DNA of 20,100 nucleotides, taken from Catenibacterium mitsuoka_A (GTDB lineage Bacteria > Bacillota_I > Bacilli_A > Erysipelotrichales > Coprobacillaceae). The stretch is taken from the NCBI RefSeq assembly GCF_964259225.1, contig NZ_CAXVKN010000044.1; one strand, given 5' to 3'. Positions within the stretch are counted from its first letter, which is position 1, and each line of letters begins with the position of its first letter. The position numbers were made by a program, and so were the translations under genes. A model generated the notes under the pieces. That model saw only the letters and a program-made list of their open reading frames with translations. It ran no database searches and was not told the origin of the DNA. Positions 7,066 through 15,700 of the stretch are shown one piece after another.

Positions 7066-7430
7066 AGAAAATGTTCCATCTCTTCATTAGAAGATGCCAC
7101 TGCATGTACATGTAGTTTATCTCTACCAGTTACTCTATAAATCTGAGTCACTATACTACTCTTATTTAATATATCTGTTACTTCTTTAAAATAATCTGGT
7201 TTTGTTTCAATCTCAAAATAACAGGATACAGCACCACTTATTTTTTGTGGATTAATAATCGTTGTATATTCTTCAATAATCCCTTTATTCTCTAAAGCCT
7301 GAATACGTGCTTTAACAGCTACTCTAGAAATTCCAATCTTTTCTCCTATATCAGAATAAGACATACGGGCATTCTTTACTAATAACTGTATAATCTTCTG
7401 ATCTAACTCATCTAAACCATTTAAGTACAT
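6972..7430 (-). CDS. Lrp/AsnC family transcriptional regulator
   Basis: A 152-aa protein of normal Lrp/AsnC length. Residues about 3-50 are the AsnC-type helix-turn-helix (LDELDQKIIQLLVKNARMSY, then SDIGEKIGISRVAVKARIQALE). Residues about 65-145 form the RAM/AsnC ligand-binding domain (GAVSCYFEIETKPDYF, YRVTGRDKLHVHAVAS). The start at 7430 is set by TAGGAG 8 bases upstream; an in-frame GTG at 7439 overlaps that site and is unlikely. It is divergent from the MATE gene at 7555, and the two -35 boxes are one base apart. The simplest model is that it controls itself and the exporter, in response to an amino acid or similar small ligand. That role is inferred from position. Confidence 0.92.
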   Translation of the reverse strand: MYLNGLDELDQKIIQLLVKNARMSYSDIGEKIGISRVAVKARIQALENKGIIEEYTTIINPQKISGAVSCYFEIETKPDYFKEVTDILNKSSIVTQIYRVTGRDKLHVHAVASSNEEMEHFLHDVIDTLPGVLSCSCNTILSRVKDIKGLRL

Positions 7431-7452
7431 ACATATCACTCCTATCTATTTC

Positions 7453-7481
7453 ATCTTATCATTACAATAAGCAAATCACAA
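7453..7481 (-). promoter_or_regulatory. Promoter of the Lrp/AsnC gene
   Basis: On the minus strand TTGTGA (7481-7476), 17 bases, TAAGAT (7458-7453). Its -35 abuts that of the divergent MATE promoter. Confidence 0.5.
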
Positions 7482-7482
7482 G

Positions 7483-7539
7483 TTGATATAAGCAAACCAT
7501 TATACTATAATAGTTGCATAACGTAAGCATGAAGTTACG
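7483..7539 (+). promoter_or_regulatory. Promoter and possible operator of the second MATE gene
   Basis: TTGATA (7483-7488), 17 bases, TATAAT (7506-7511) is a near-consensus promoter. Two TAAGCAAA copies flank the -35 region (7468-7475 and 7489-7496), and the inverted repeat CGTAA/TTACG lies downstream (7522-7526, 7535-7539). These are candidate binding sites for the neighbouring Lrp/AsnC protein. Confidence 0.6.
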
Positions 7540-7554
7540 AAAAGGAGGCATATA

Positions 7555-8904
7555 ATGAATAAAGATCTTACAAAAGGACCTGTTGTGAAATCAATGCTGT
7601 TGTTTGCGATACCTATGATACTAGGAGACCTCTTACAACAATGTTACAACATTGCGGATACTTTAATAGTAGGGCAGTTCTTAGGAAAAACAGCTTTAGC
7701 TGCAGTCGGTTCTTCTTTTACTCTTATGACCTTTATTACATCTATCATATTAGGCTTATGTATGGGTAGTGGTGCACTCTTTTCTATTAGATTTGGACAA
7801 AGAGATAAAAGACGACTAAAACAGGATCTATGTGCTTCCTTCTTCTTTATCGCCTTCATATCCATATTACTTAATATTATTGCTTATATATGTATAGATG
7901 CACTTAAACTCTTCTTAAGCGTGCCTCATGAGGTATGGGGTGATATGAGATGTTATCTCTTATATATTTTTATGGGAATCATTGCGATATTCTTATATAA
8001 CTTCTTTTCGGCTTATTTAAGATCTATAGGTAATTCAGTCATTCCACTCATCTTTCTTGCCATCTCTTCTATCTTGAATATTATTCTAGATCTCTATTTT
8101 GTACTTGTATTAAAGATGGGAGTAGGGGGTGCAGCCCTTGCCACAGTACTTTCTCAATATGTATCAGGTATAGGTATCATGCTTTATACACTACTTAAAT
8201 ATAAAGAAGTACTTGTAATATTTAAAATCAGTTACTTAAAAAGAGAAAGAATTAAACAGATCATCTCCTTTTCACTTCTTACCTGTATCCAGCAATCAGT
8301 CATGAATCTAGGAATACTGATGGTACAAGGGTTAGTTAATAGCTTTGGTACAATTGTTATGGCTGCATTTGCAGCTGCAGTAAAAATAGATGCTTTTGCC
8401 TATATGCCAGTACAGGACTTTGGAAATGCCTTTTCTACATTCATTGCTCAAAACTATGGAGCCAAAGAAAAAGAAAGAATACAAAAAGGACTCAAAGAAG
8501 CTGTTCGTATCTCTTCAATATTTTGTATAATTATTTCTATTCTAGTTTATATATTTGCGAAACCTTTAATGATGATCTTTATAGATGCAAATGAAACAAG
8601 CATTATTTTAGAAGGTGTACGTTACTTACGTATAGAAGGTGCATTCTATATTGGTATAGGCTGTTTATTCTTGTTATATGGTTTATATCGTGCTTTAGGA
8701 AGACCAGGTATGAGTGTTGTTCTTACTGTATTCTCACTTGGTACAAGAGTCGCTTTAGCCTATATCTTATCTTCTATACCAGCACTAGGAGTAACAGGTA
8801 TATGGTGGTCAGTTCCAATAGGCTGGGCACTTGCGGATATAGTGGGATTAGTATATTACAAAAAGAATAAACACAATCTATTAAGTTTTGGGGGAGTATT
8901 ATAA
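7555..8904 (+). CDS. MATE family efflux transporter (second copy)
   Basis: A 449-aa polytopic membrane protein with about 12 hydrophobic segments, of normal MATE length. The N-terminus has KGPVVKSMLLFAIPMILGDL then LQQCYNIADTLIVGQFLG, the standard opening of the family. GSGALFSIRFGQRDKRR and LNIILDLYFVLVLKMGVGGA mark the first half. PVQDFGNAFSTFIAQNYGAK marks the second. The start follows AAAGGAGG at good spacing. It belongs to the DinF/NorM-like branch, distinct in sequence from the MATE gene at 1446-2798, so they are not a recent duplication. It is divergent from an Lrp/AsnC regulator and likely controlled by it. Export of a drug, metabolite or peptide by cation antiport is expected; the substrate is not readable. 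Confidence 0.94.
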   Translation: MNKDLTKGPVVKSMLLFAIPMILGDLLQQCYNIADTLIVGQFLGKTALAAVGSSFTLMTFITSIILGLCMGSGALFSIRFGQRDKRRLKQDLCASFFFIAFISILLNIIAYICIDALKLFLSVPHEVWGDMRCYLLYIFMGIIAIFLYNFFSAYLRSIGNSVIPLIFLAISSILNIILDLYFVLVLKMGVGGAALATVLSQYVSGIGIMLYTLLKYKEVLVIFKISYLKRERIKQIISFSLLTCIQQSVMNLGILMVQGLVNSFGTIVMAAFAAAVKIDAFAYMPVQDFGNAFSTFIAQNYGAKEKERIQKGLKEAVRISSIFCIIISILVYIFAKPLMMIFIDANETSIILEGVRYLRIEGAFYIGIGCLFLLYGLYRALGRPGMSVVLTVFSLGTRVALAYILSSIPALGVTGIWWSVPIGWALADIVGLVYYKKNKHNLLSFGGVL

Positions 8905-8967
8905 TGAAATAGGTTGGTATTAAGTGATACATCTAAAGGTTAACAGGAGCTTCTCATGTTTTACATA

Positions 8968-8998
8968 TTGACAGAGATTAACTCTGTTTGATTAAATT
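8968..8998 (+). promoter_or_regulatory. Possible promoter with inverted repeat before the GNAT gene
   Basis: A perfect TTGACA (8968-8973) has only a poor -10 candidate (ATTAAA or TAAATT, 8991-8998). The inverted repeat ACAGAG/CTCTGT (8971-8976, 8982-8987) overlaps the -35 and spacer. This suggests a repressed or activator-dependent promoter. Confidence 0.35.
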
Positions 8999-9017
8999 GT
9001 GGTAGGGAGGATGAATC

Positions 9018-9500
9018 ATGATTATTAGAGAAGCAAGAATAGAAGACATAGAAAGAATATTAGAAATATATGACATTGCGAAAGCATTTATGAGACAAAC
9101 AGGCAACCCACATCAGTGGAACAGCCGTTATCCTGATTCAAAAACATTAGAAGAAGACATTCATAAACATCAACTCTTTGTAATGGAAGAAGATTCTATT
9201 ATACATAGTGTATTTGCGTTTATTATAGGTGAAGATCCTACATATAAGGAAATAGAAGGTGCATGGCTTGATCACAGTACTTATGGTACGATTCATCGTA
9301 TTGCAAGTGATGGCATTATGCATCAAGTATTTAATAAAGCAGTTAACTTCTGCAGTAAAAGATGTGCACATCTAAGAGCTGATACACATAAAGATAATAA
9401 GATTATGCAGAAGGTTTTGTTAAAAAATGGTTTTCAAGAAACAGGAATTTTCTATGTAGAAGATGGTACACCTAGAATAGCTTATGAGAAGGTGAAATAA
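9018..9500 (+). CDS. GNAT family N-acetyltransferase
   Basis: A 160-aa protein with the GNAT layout: the first strand IIREARIEDIERILEIYDIA, a central strand pair (HSVFAFIIGEDPTY), the acetyl-CoA-binding region around GTIHRIASDGIMHQVFNKAV, and a closing block of LRADTHKDNKIMQKVLLKNGF followed by ETGIFYVEDG. The ADTHKDNKIMQKVLLKNGF pattern (D-x-x-N-x-x-M...L-x-x-G-F) is typical of motif B of these enzymes. TAGGGAGG precedes the start. The acetylated substrate is unknown. The stop overlaps the start of the next gene by one base (TAATG), so the two are translationally coupled. Confidence 0.9.
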   Translation: MIIREARIEDIERILEIYDIAKAFMRQTGNPHQWNSRYPDSKTLEEDIHKHQLFVMEEDSIIHSVFAFIIGEDPTYKEIEGAWLDHSTYGTIHRIASDGIMHQVFNKAVNFCSKRCAHLRADTHKDNKIMQKVLLKNGFQETGIFYVEDGTPRIAYEKVK

Positions 9501-9868
9501 TGATCTGTCCTAAATGTGGATGTAGAGTAGAAATAGGAATGAAGAAATGCCCTGTATGTGGTAGTACTCTAGATAATGAATACACAAGATATGAAAAGAA
9601 GATGAAAAGAAAAAGAATACAGAAAAAAGCAATAGGTTCTGTATTTCTTATATCTGATATTATTCGTACTCTTATTGGTGTAGGTATAGCTCTATTTGGC
9701 TGTGTAGGTATCGTGGAAGGTGATTATCTATTTGCAGCTAGTATAATTCTATTTGGATTATCGTTAATTCCTTATTGGTATAAGAAAGCATCTAATAGAT
9801 TCATTGCGATTATTCTACCTGTATTGTTTGTACTTATGGGTTTTGTAGTATTATTGTTTACAGTATAG
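9500..9868 (+). CDS. Zinc-ribbon membrane protein of unknown function
   Basis: A 122-aa protein. It opens with a zinc ribbon (CPKCGCRVEIGMKKCPVCG; pairs C3/C6 and C17/C20), then a strongly basic stretch (about residues 30-43, KKMKRKRIQKK). Three hydrophobic segments follow at about 53-72, 76-93 and 101-121. Many Firmicutes carry such zinc-ribbon-plus-TM proteins without known roles; the ribbon is probably cytosolic by the positive-inside rule. It overlaps the acetyltransferase stop by one base, so it is read from the same mRNA. No clear terminator follows. Confidence 0.8.
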   Translation: MICPKCGCRVEIGMKKCPVCGSTLDNEYTRYEKKMKRKRIQKKAIGSVFLISDIIRTLIGVGIALFGCVGIVEGDYLFAASIILFGLSLIPYWYKKASNRFIAIILPVLFVLMGFVVLLFTV

Positions 9869-9943
9869 AAAGTATATTCTTTTATCTTTTTGTCTTGTAA
9901 TACATGTTGATAATGCTTACTTTAGACTAAAGAGGTGATAGAT

Positions 9944-10093
9944 ATGACATATACAGAACCAACCGCAATTGGTGGTATGACACAAGAAGAACTAGACAAA
10001 GAATTAAGAAAAGGTATTGAATCTATCAAAGAAGGTAAAACATTTACTGCAGATGAAGTAGATGAAGAACTTGCAAGAGAGTTTGGAATCTAA
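9944..10093 (+). CDS. 49-aa antitoxin-like small protein
   Basis: A short ORF with AGAGGTG upstream, reading MTYTEPTAIGGMTQEELDKE, then a region ending KEGKTFTADEVDEELAREFGI. The second half has the pattern E-G-K-x-x-T-x-D-E-x-D-E-x-L seen in C-terminal segments of RelB/Phd-type antitoxins and in solo small proteins of Firmicutes. It lacks a recognisable ribbon-helix-helix domain. A palindrome CTTTA-GAC-TAAAG (9920-9932) lies directly before its ribosome binding site and could be an operator. A strong terminator follows 8 bases after the stop, so it is not co-transcribed efficiently with the ATPase at 10181. No toxin gene is next to it. Confidence 0.65.
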   Translation: MTYTEPTAIGGMTQEELDKELRKGIESIKEGKTFTADEVDEELAREFGI

Positions 10094-10134
10094 CGAGAGA
10101 GAAACAGCGGGCTGCTGTTTCTTTTTTAGACTAG
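10091..10134 (+). repeat. Direct repeat, left copy (stop + terminator + TTTAGACTAG)
   Basis: Starts at the stop codon (TAACG), contains the GAAACAGC/GCTGTTTC hairpin and T run, and ends TTTAGACTAG. It aligns with 11471-11514 with differences only in the hairpin loop, a short spacer before the stem, and the length of the T run. Confidence 0.7.
10101..10127 (+). terminator. Terminator of the 49-aa gene
   Basis: An 8-bp stem GAAACAGC / GCTGTTTC with loop GGGCT and six T. Near-identical to the terminator at 11480. Confidence 0.9.
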
Positions 10135-10180
10135 AAAACTGTATGTATATGCAAAAATCTATTGTAAAGGAGGCTTTGGA

Positions 10181-11473
10181 ATGGAAATTCATAGAGATTA
10201 TTATCTAGAAAAGTTAATTAAAAGAAAGAATAATGGATTGATTAAGGTTATTACAGGTATACGCTATTGTGGTAAATCTTATTTACTCAACAATTTGTTT
10301 TACAACCACTTAATCGAAAGTGGAGTAGATGATGATCATATTATCCGTTTTGACTTTTACTCGGGTGCTGATCTATATTTGAATGGGGAAAGTCATCATA
10401 GTCCAATAGAAAAACATAGAGTTGATCCAGAAAAATTCATGGTTTATATACGTTCCCAAATTGTTGATGAGGGAATGTATTATTTACTGCTTGATGAAAT
10501 TGAGGAGTTAGATTGTTTTGAATCAGTTCTCAATGGTTATCTACGTAAGGAGAATATGGATGTATATGTGACAGGAAATTTCACAAAACTATTGTCAAAA
10601 GGCGTAGTCACTCAGTTTGCAGGAAGAGGTGATGTAGTTCAGATGTATCCTCTTAGTTTTGCAGAATTTATGTCTATATACAAAGGTGATAAATATGCAG
10701 GATTAGAGGAATATATGTTGTATGGTGGTATTCCATGGGTTGTTCTTTGCGAAAATGAAAAGGAGAAAATTTCTGCACTACAATTTCTATTAAATGTAGT
10801 ATATCTTCGCCATATTACTAAACGTTTTCAAGTAAAAAATAAAGGAGAACTAGGAGAATTATTAAATATTCTTTCTTCATCTATTGGTTCATTAACTAAT
10901 CCAGAAAAGTTAAAGAATACTTTTAAGTCAGAAAAGAAATCTAAGATTTCTTCTCAAACTATTAAAAAGTATATAGATTATTTTGAAGACTCATTCATTA
11001 TTGAATCAGCCAATAGATATGATATTAAGGGAAAATCGTATAAAGTTATACCAAAGAAATATTATTTTTCTGATTTAGGATTACGTAATTCGAGAATTAA
11101 TTTCCGTCAATTAGAACCAAACTTTTGTATGGAAAATGTAATTTATAATGAATTAAGAATGCGTGGCTATAATGTAGATGTTGGTGTTATCGCGACAACA
11201 GAAAAAAATCAAGAAGGGAAGGTTGTTCGTAAACAACTAGAAGTTGATTTTGTGTGTAATTTTGGCTCTTCTAAATATTATATTCAGTCAGCCTATTCAC
11301 TTTCTGATGAAACAGAACGTTCTAAGATGATTAGATCTTTTAGAAAGATTGATGATTCTTTCAAAAAGATTATTATCACAAAAGATTTTGTACAGCCTTA
11401 TTATGATGATTATGGTATCTTGACTGTAAATATCTACGATTTTCTTCTTGATCCACAAATCATCTATAGATAA
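10181..11473 (+). CDS. AAA-family ATPase with DUF4143-type C-terminal domain
   Basis: A 430-aa protein. Walker A is GIRYCGKS (26-33) and Walker B is YYLLLDEIEEL (D105/E106). TGNFTKLLSKGVVTQFAGRG (131-150) and PLSFAEF are hallmarks of the AAA_14/DUF4143 group. The usual motif starts GIRR and the usual sensor reads TGSN; here they are GIRY and TGNF. Residues about 205-290 form the winged-helix DUF4143 part (RHITKRFQV). The tail contains QLEVDFVCNFGSSKYYIQSAY, the restriction-nuclease-like core seen in this family. Length (about 400-450 aa) is normal. The cellular role of these proteins is unknown; defence, mobile DNA or toxin-antitoxin-like roles have been suggested. AAAGGAGG precedes the start. 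The gene with its terminator is bracketed by direct repeats, pointing to modular gain. Confidence 0.9.
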   Translation: MEIHRDYYLEKLIKRKNNGLIKVITGIRYCGKSYLLNNLFYNHLIESGVDDDHIIRFDFYSGADLYLNGESHHSPIEKHRVDPEKFMVYIRSQIVDEGMYYLLLDEIEELDCFESVLNGYLRKENMDVYVTGNFTKLLSKGVVTQFAGRGDVVQMYPLSFAEFMSIYKGDKYAGLEEYMLYGGIPWVVLCENEKEKISALQFLLNVVYLRHITKRFQVKNKGELGELLNILSSSIGSLTNPEKLKNTFKSEKKSKISSQTIKKYIDYFEDSFIIESANRYDIKGKSYKVIPKKYYFSDLGLRNSRINFRQLEPNFCMENVIYNELRMRGYNVDVGVIATTEKNQEGKVVRKQLEVDFVCNFGSSKYYIQSAYSLSDETERSKMIRSFRKIDDSFKKIIITKDFVQPYYDDYGILTVNIYDFLLDPQIIYR

Positions 11474-11514
11474 CGCATAGAAACAGCTGGGTGCTGTTTC
11501 TTTTTTTAGACTAG
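11471..11514 (+). repeat. Direct repeat, right copy (stop + terminator + TTTAGACTAG)
   Basis: Begins TAACG at the ATPase stop codon and ends TTTAGACTAG. It matches the copy at 10091-10134, so ATPase plus one copy forms a unit of about 1,380 bases. Confidence 0.7.
11480..11507 (+). terminator. Terminator of the ATPase gene
   Basis: Stem GAAACAGC / GCTGTTTC with loop TGGGT and seven T. Confidence 0.9.
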
Positions 11515-11640
11515 CATAAAATATTTTTAAATAATTTTCTATGACACCTATTTCAAGGTATTATCAAGCATGAATTTCAGACATAGAATATAGAGATGGT
11601 GTATAATAAACTTATCTTGACACAGAAAGGACGAATAATA

Positions 11641-12783
11641 ATGAAACTATTTCATTTATCTGATCTCCATATTGGCTTAAAGCTGATGAATAGAGACTTA
11701 ACAGAAGACCAACAATATATACTTAATAGAATTGTACAATACGCAAAAGAAAGACAACCTGACGCTATTATGATTGCAGGTGATATATATGATAAAGCTG
11801 TTCCTAGTGCTGAAGCAGTGAGTCTATTTGACTCTTTTGTGACATCTTTAAAGGAAGCAGTACCCCAATCTACTATTATGATGATTTCTGGTAATCATGA
11901 TAGTGCCCCTAGAATAGATTGTTTTAGACAGGTACTACTTAAACAGAACCTCTATATGGTAGGTAACCCTCCTGAAAAAGAAGAGGATCATATTGAAAGA
12001 ATTACTTTAAATGACAATTATGGACCTGTTCATTTCTACTTTCTTCCTTTTGTGAAACCTTCCATGGTTAAAAACATTATTGGAACTAACGATGGAAGAA
12101 ACTACTCTTATAGTGAAACAATTAAGAAACTGATAGAAAGAGAAGAAATGAATACAAAGGATAGAAACGTATTGATTTCTCACCAGTTCTATCTACCAAT
12201 TAATAAGAAAGCAGAAGACATAGAACGAACTGACTCTGAAATACGTACTGCTGGTAACATCGATGAAGTCAGTGGAGAAGTATTACTCCCATTTGATTAT
12301 GCCGCTCTAGGACATATCCATAAGCCTATGAAGGTAGGAAGTGACATCTATCGCTATTGTGGTACACCTTTACCTTATTCTATGAGTGAAGCAGGTCAGG
12401 ACAAAGGAATTATAGAAATAGAAATGAAAGAGAAGGGTGTTGTAGAAACACATGTTCTTCCTTTGAAACCACTTCATGATCTAAGAATCATAGAAGGAGA
12501 ACTTAAAGATGTATTAAATCAATCCTGTGATGATTTTGTGAGAGTTGTACTCACTGATAAACATGATCTTAATATCTTTGAAATGCAGGAAAAACTAAAA
12601 AATGCTTTTCCTAGATTACTAGAAATAAGAAGAGAAAACATAAGAAAGAATAACTATCAGGCAGTTGTAAAGAAGGATGTTAAAATGGATCCATTCTCTT
12701 TATGTACTGATTTCTTAAATGGTGTTGATGAAGAAGAAAAAGATTTATTACAAGATATCATCAACCATGTGAAAGGGGTATAG
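11641..12783 (+). CDS. sbcD: SbcD, Mre11-like nuclease subunit of SbcCD
   Basis: A 380-aa metallophosphoesterase-type nuclease. All Mn-binding motifs are present: DLH (8-10), GDIYD (47-51), GNHD (84-87), H181 in ISHQF, and GHIHKP (224-229). With SbcC it cleaves hairpins and processes blocked double-strand ends at replication forks. The start at 11641 is chosen over an in-frame ATG at 11596 because AGAAAGGACG lies just upstream, SbcD homology begins with MKLFHLSDLHIG, and a TATAAT at 11602-11607 inside the longer version would put the transcript start after 11596. The stop is one base before the sbcC start, so the two form an operon. Confidence 0.97.
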   Translation: MKLFHLSDLHIGLKLMNRDLTEDQQYILNRIVQYAKERQPDAIMIAGDIYDKAVPSAEAVSLFDSFVTSLKEAVPQSTIMMISGNHDSAPRIDCFRQVLLKQNLYMVGNPPEKEEDHIERITLNDNYGPVHFYFLPFVKPSMVKNIIGTNDGRNYSYSETIKKLIEREEMNTKDRNVLISHQFYLPINKKAEDIERTDSEIRTAGNIDEVSGEVLLPFDYAALGHIHKPMKVGSDIYRYCGTPLPYSMSEAGQDKGIIEIEMKEKGVVETHVLPLKPLHDLRIIEGELKDVLNQSCDDFVRVVLTDKHDLNIFEMQEKLKNAFPRLLEIRRENIRKNNYQAVVKKDVKMDPFSLCTDFLNGVDEEEKDLLQDIINHVKGV

Positions 12784-12784
12784 T

Positions 12785-15700
12785 ATGAAACCTATTAAAC
12801 TCGTAATGGAAGCCTTTGGTTCTTATGCATCTAAAACAGTCATTGACTTTAGAGAACCAAACCAGAATTTGTTTTTAATTACTGGAGATACAGGCGCAGG
12901 TAAAACAACTATCTTTGATGCGATTGTATTCGCATTATATGGAGAAAGCAGTTCTACTCTAAATAAGAAAACAGGCACACTCTTACAAAGCCAATTTGCT
13001 TCATTAGACGTTAAACCTTACGTAGAATTGACCTTCTCACAAGGCTATGGTGATGATGAAAAAATCTATACTATTCATCGTATTCCCCAGCATTATACAT
13101 ACTATAAAGCAGGCGCTAAAAAAGGTTTAAGAAAAGAAAAAGCGGAATCAGGTAGTATCGCATTAATGATGCCAGATGGGTCTGAGTATCCTCAAAAAGA
13201 AGCTAATAAGAAGATCATAGATATCATTCATCTCACTAAAGAACAGTTCATGCAGGTCGCAATGATTGCGCAAGGTGAATTCATGGATGTATTACGTAAA
13301 TCATCTAATGAGAAGAAAGAAATCTTTAGAAAGCTTTTCCATACAGAAATCTATAATGATATTGTAGAAGAACTCAACAATAGAAGAAAAGAAACAGAAA
13401 AGAGTATTAGTGATATCAAAACAAGATGTATGAGTGAAGTAGGGCATATTCATGTAAGTGAAGAACATGAAAATCTTGTCTTCCTTATTGAAGCGATTCA
13501 AAGAGGGGAAATCTCTTATCTCAATGAATTAGTAGATGAGTTAGAATCCTATTGTCAGGTATTAGAAGAGACTCTTAATAAGGATAAAGATGCATTAAGT
13601 AAGACTAATGCATTAAAAGAGGAAAAGAAAACAAATCTAGATCAAGCAAAACAACTTCTTAATGATTATCAAGTTCTAAAAGAGGCAAAGCAGCAGCTCG
13701 TTAACTTAAATAATCAAAAAGAAGAGATAAAAAATAACTATAAGCTCTCTAGTAAAATTGAATATGCTTATAATATCTTGCAGGCACATAACTCTTATAC
13801 AAAAGATCAAAAACAATATACAGATACGCAAAACAAGCTAGAAAATGAACTCAAAAGAGAGCCAGAACTACGTATTCATTATGAAAACTTAAAAGAAGAA
13901 GAGAAAACTGTAGATACAAAATACGAACAATCTGTTCGCTTATATACGAAAGAATACGATAAAGCGACAAAAGATTTAGAAAATAGAAAACAATTAAGTA
14001 AAATAGAAAATAGAATATCTAATGTCAATAAATCTATTGATAATTCTACTAAACAGCTTACATTACTCAATAAAAACAAAGAATCTTTATTATTAAAACA
14101 GGAAAAAGGTGAAGCAGAACTAGAAACACTCAAGGATGTAGAAAAAGAACAGGTTATTCTAGAATCAAAACATAAGGAATTCAAGACTAAGCTTGATTCT
14201 TACAACAACCTCGTTAAAGACTTTCAATCTATTTCTAAAAAAGAAAAAGATCTCGTATCAACACAAAACGAATATACAAGATTAAGCACTCTTTATAATC
14301 AGAAGAATAGACTGTATGAAGATGCTAATAAGCTTTTCCTAGATGCTCAGGCAGGTTTACTTGCAAGAGCACTTGAAGAAGGTACTCCATGTCCTGTATG
14401 TGGTTCTATCCATCATCCACTTCCTGCATCTTTAAAAGATGGAGAAGTGGCCACTAAAGAAGAACTAGAAAAAATGAGAAGAGAAAAAGACAAGGCATTT
14501 GTCTTACTAGAAACAGAAAGCGCAAAAGCCTCATCTTTAAATGATTCTTTAAAAGAATTAAAAGAGAAACACAAGAATGATTTAAAGATTCTAAGTGAAA
14601 CACTCTTTAGTGACGCTACTCTTAATTCTATTAAAGAAACACTTCTAAATGAAAAACAAACTTTGAGTCGTCTTGTAGAAGACCTCAATGTGAGAAAGAG
14701 TCGTTATCAGATACTCACAAAAGAGCTAGAAACAATAGAAACAAAATTAAACCAATATGAAGAGAATGTAAAATCACTTACTGATGATATTCATCAATAT
14801 GAAGTCAAGCTTGCTTCTCTTGATTCTACATTGACACAATTAAAGAGCCAGTTAAGCTATGCTTCATTAGAAGAAGCACAAAATGCGATCAGTCTACTTA
14901 ATAAAAATAAACAGGAAGAAGAGACAGCTTATAGGAACTTTAAAGAAAAATTAAATATATCTACAGATATTTATAATAAGTGTCAAACACTTATTACATC
15001 CTATAAAGAATCTCTTCCACAACTAGAAAGAAGCAGAGATGAATCTTTTAAGGCTTATACAAGCTTAGTAGAAGAATACAAATGTGATTCTTGGCAGGAT
15101 CTTACTTCTAAGTATCAAAAAGAAGATATAAAGCGTTTCAATCAAGCTTATATGGATTATTCTAAGAATTATGCCAGTGTCTCTTCTAAAATTGAAACAA
15201 TAGAGAAACGTATCAATGGTCAATCACTTCCTGAACTAGATGAACTAGAAAAAGATTATCAAGATATAGTAGATATATATTCAAACCAATTAGAAGTCGT
15301 AAAAGAAGAAGAACATACTTATTTAAACAACACTGAATCATTAAAGAGCTTAGATAAGATTGTTTCTCATGCAAAAGAAATGATTCATAAGAACGACCAA
15401 TTAACTACTCTATACAACCAATTATCTGGTAATGTATCAGGTTCTAGAATGGACTTAGAAACATATGTACAAAGAACATACCTGGAACGTATCTTAATAG
15501 AAGCTAATAACCGTTTCTATGATATGTCTGCTGGTCAGTATGAACTACATCTTAAGAATATTGAACAAGCAGGGGAAGGTAAGAATAAAGGCTTAGACTT
15601 AATGGTTTATTCTTTTGTGACTGATTCTGAAAGAGAAATCAATACATTATCAGGTGGAGAATCATTCATGGCTGCACTCTCTTTAGCCCTAGGTATGGCA

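Noticed and set aside
11596..11640. Longer start of SbcD (MVYNKLIL...)
   Set aside because: The segment contains a TATAAT promoter element and is not part of the SbcD family; the ATG at 11641 has the ribosome binding site.
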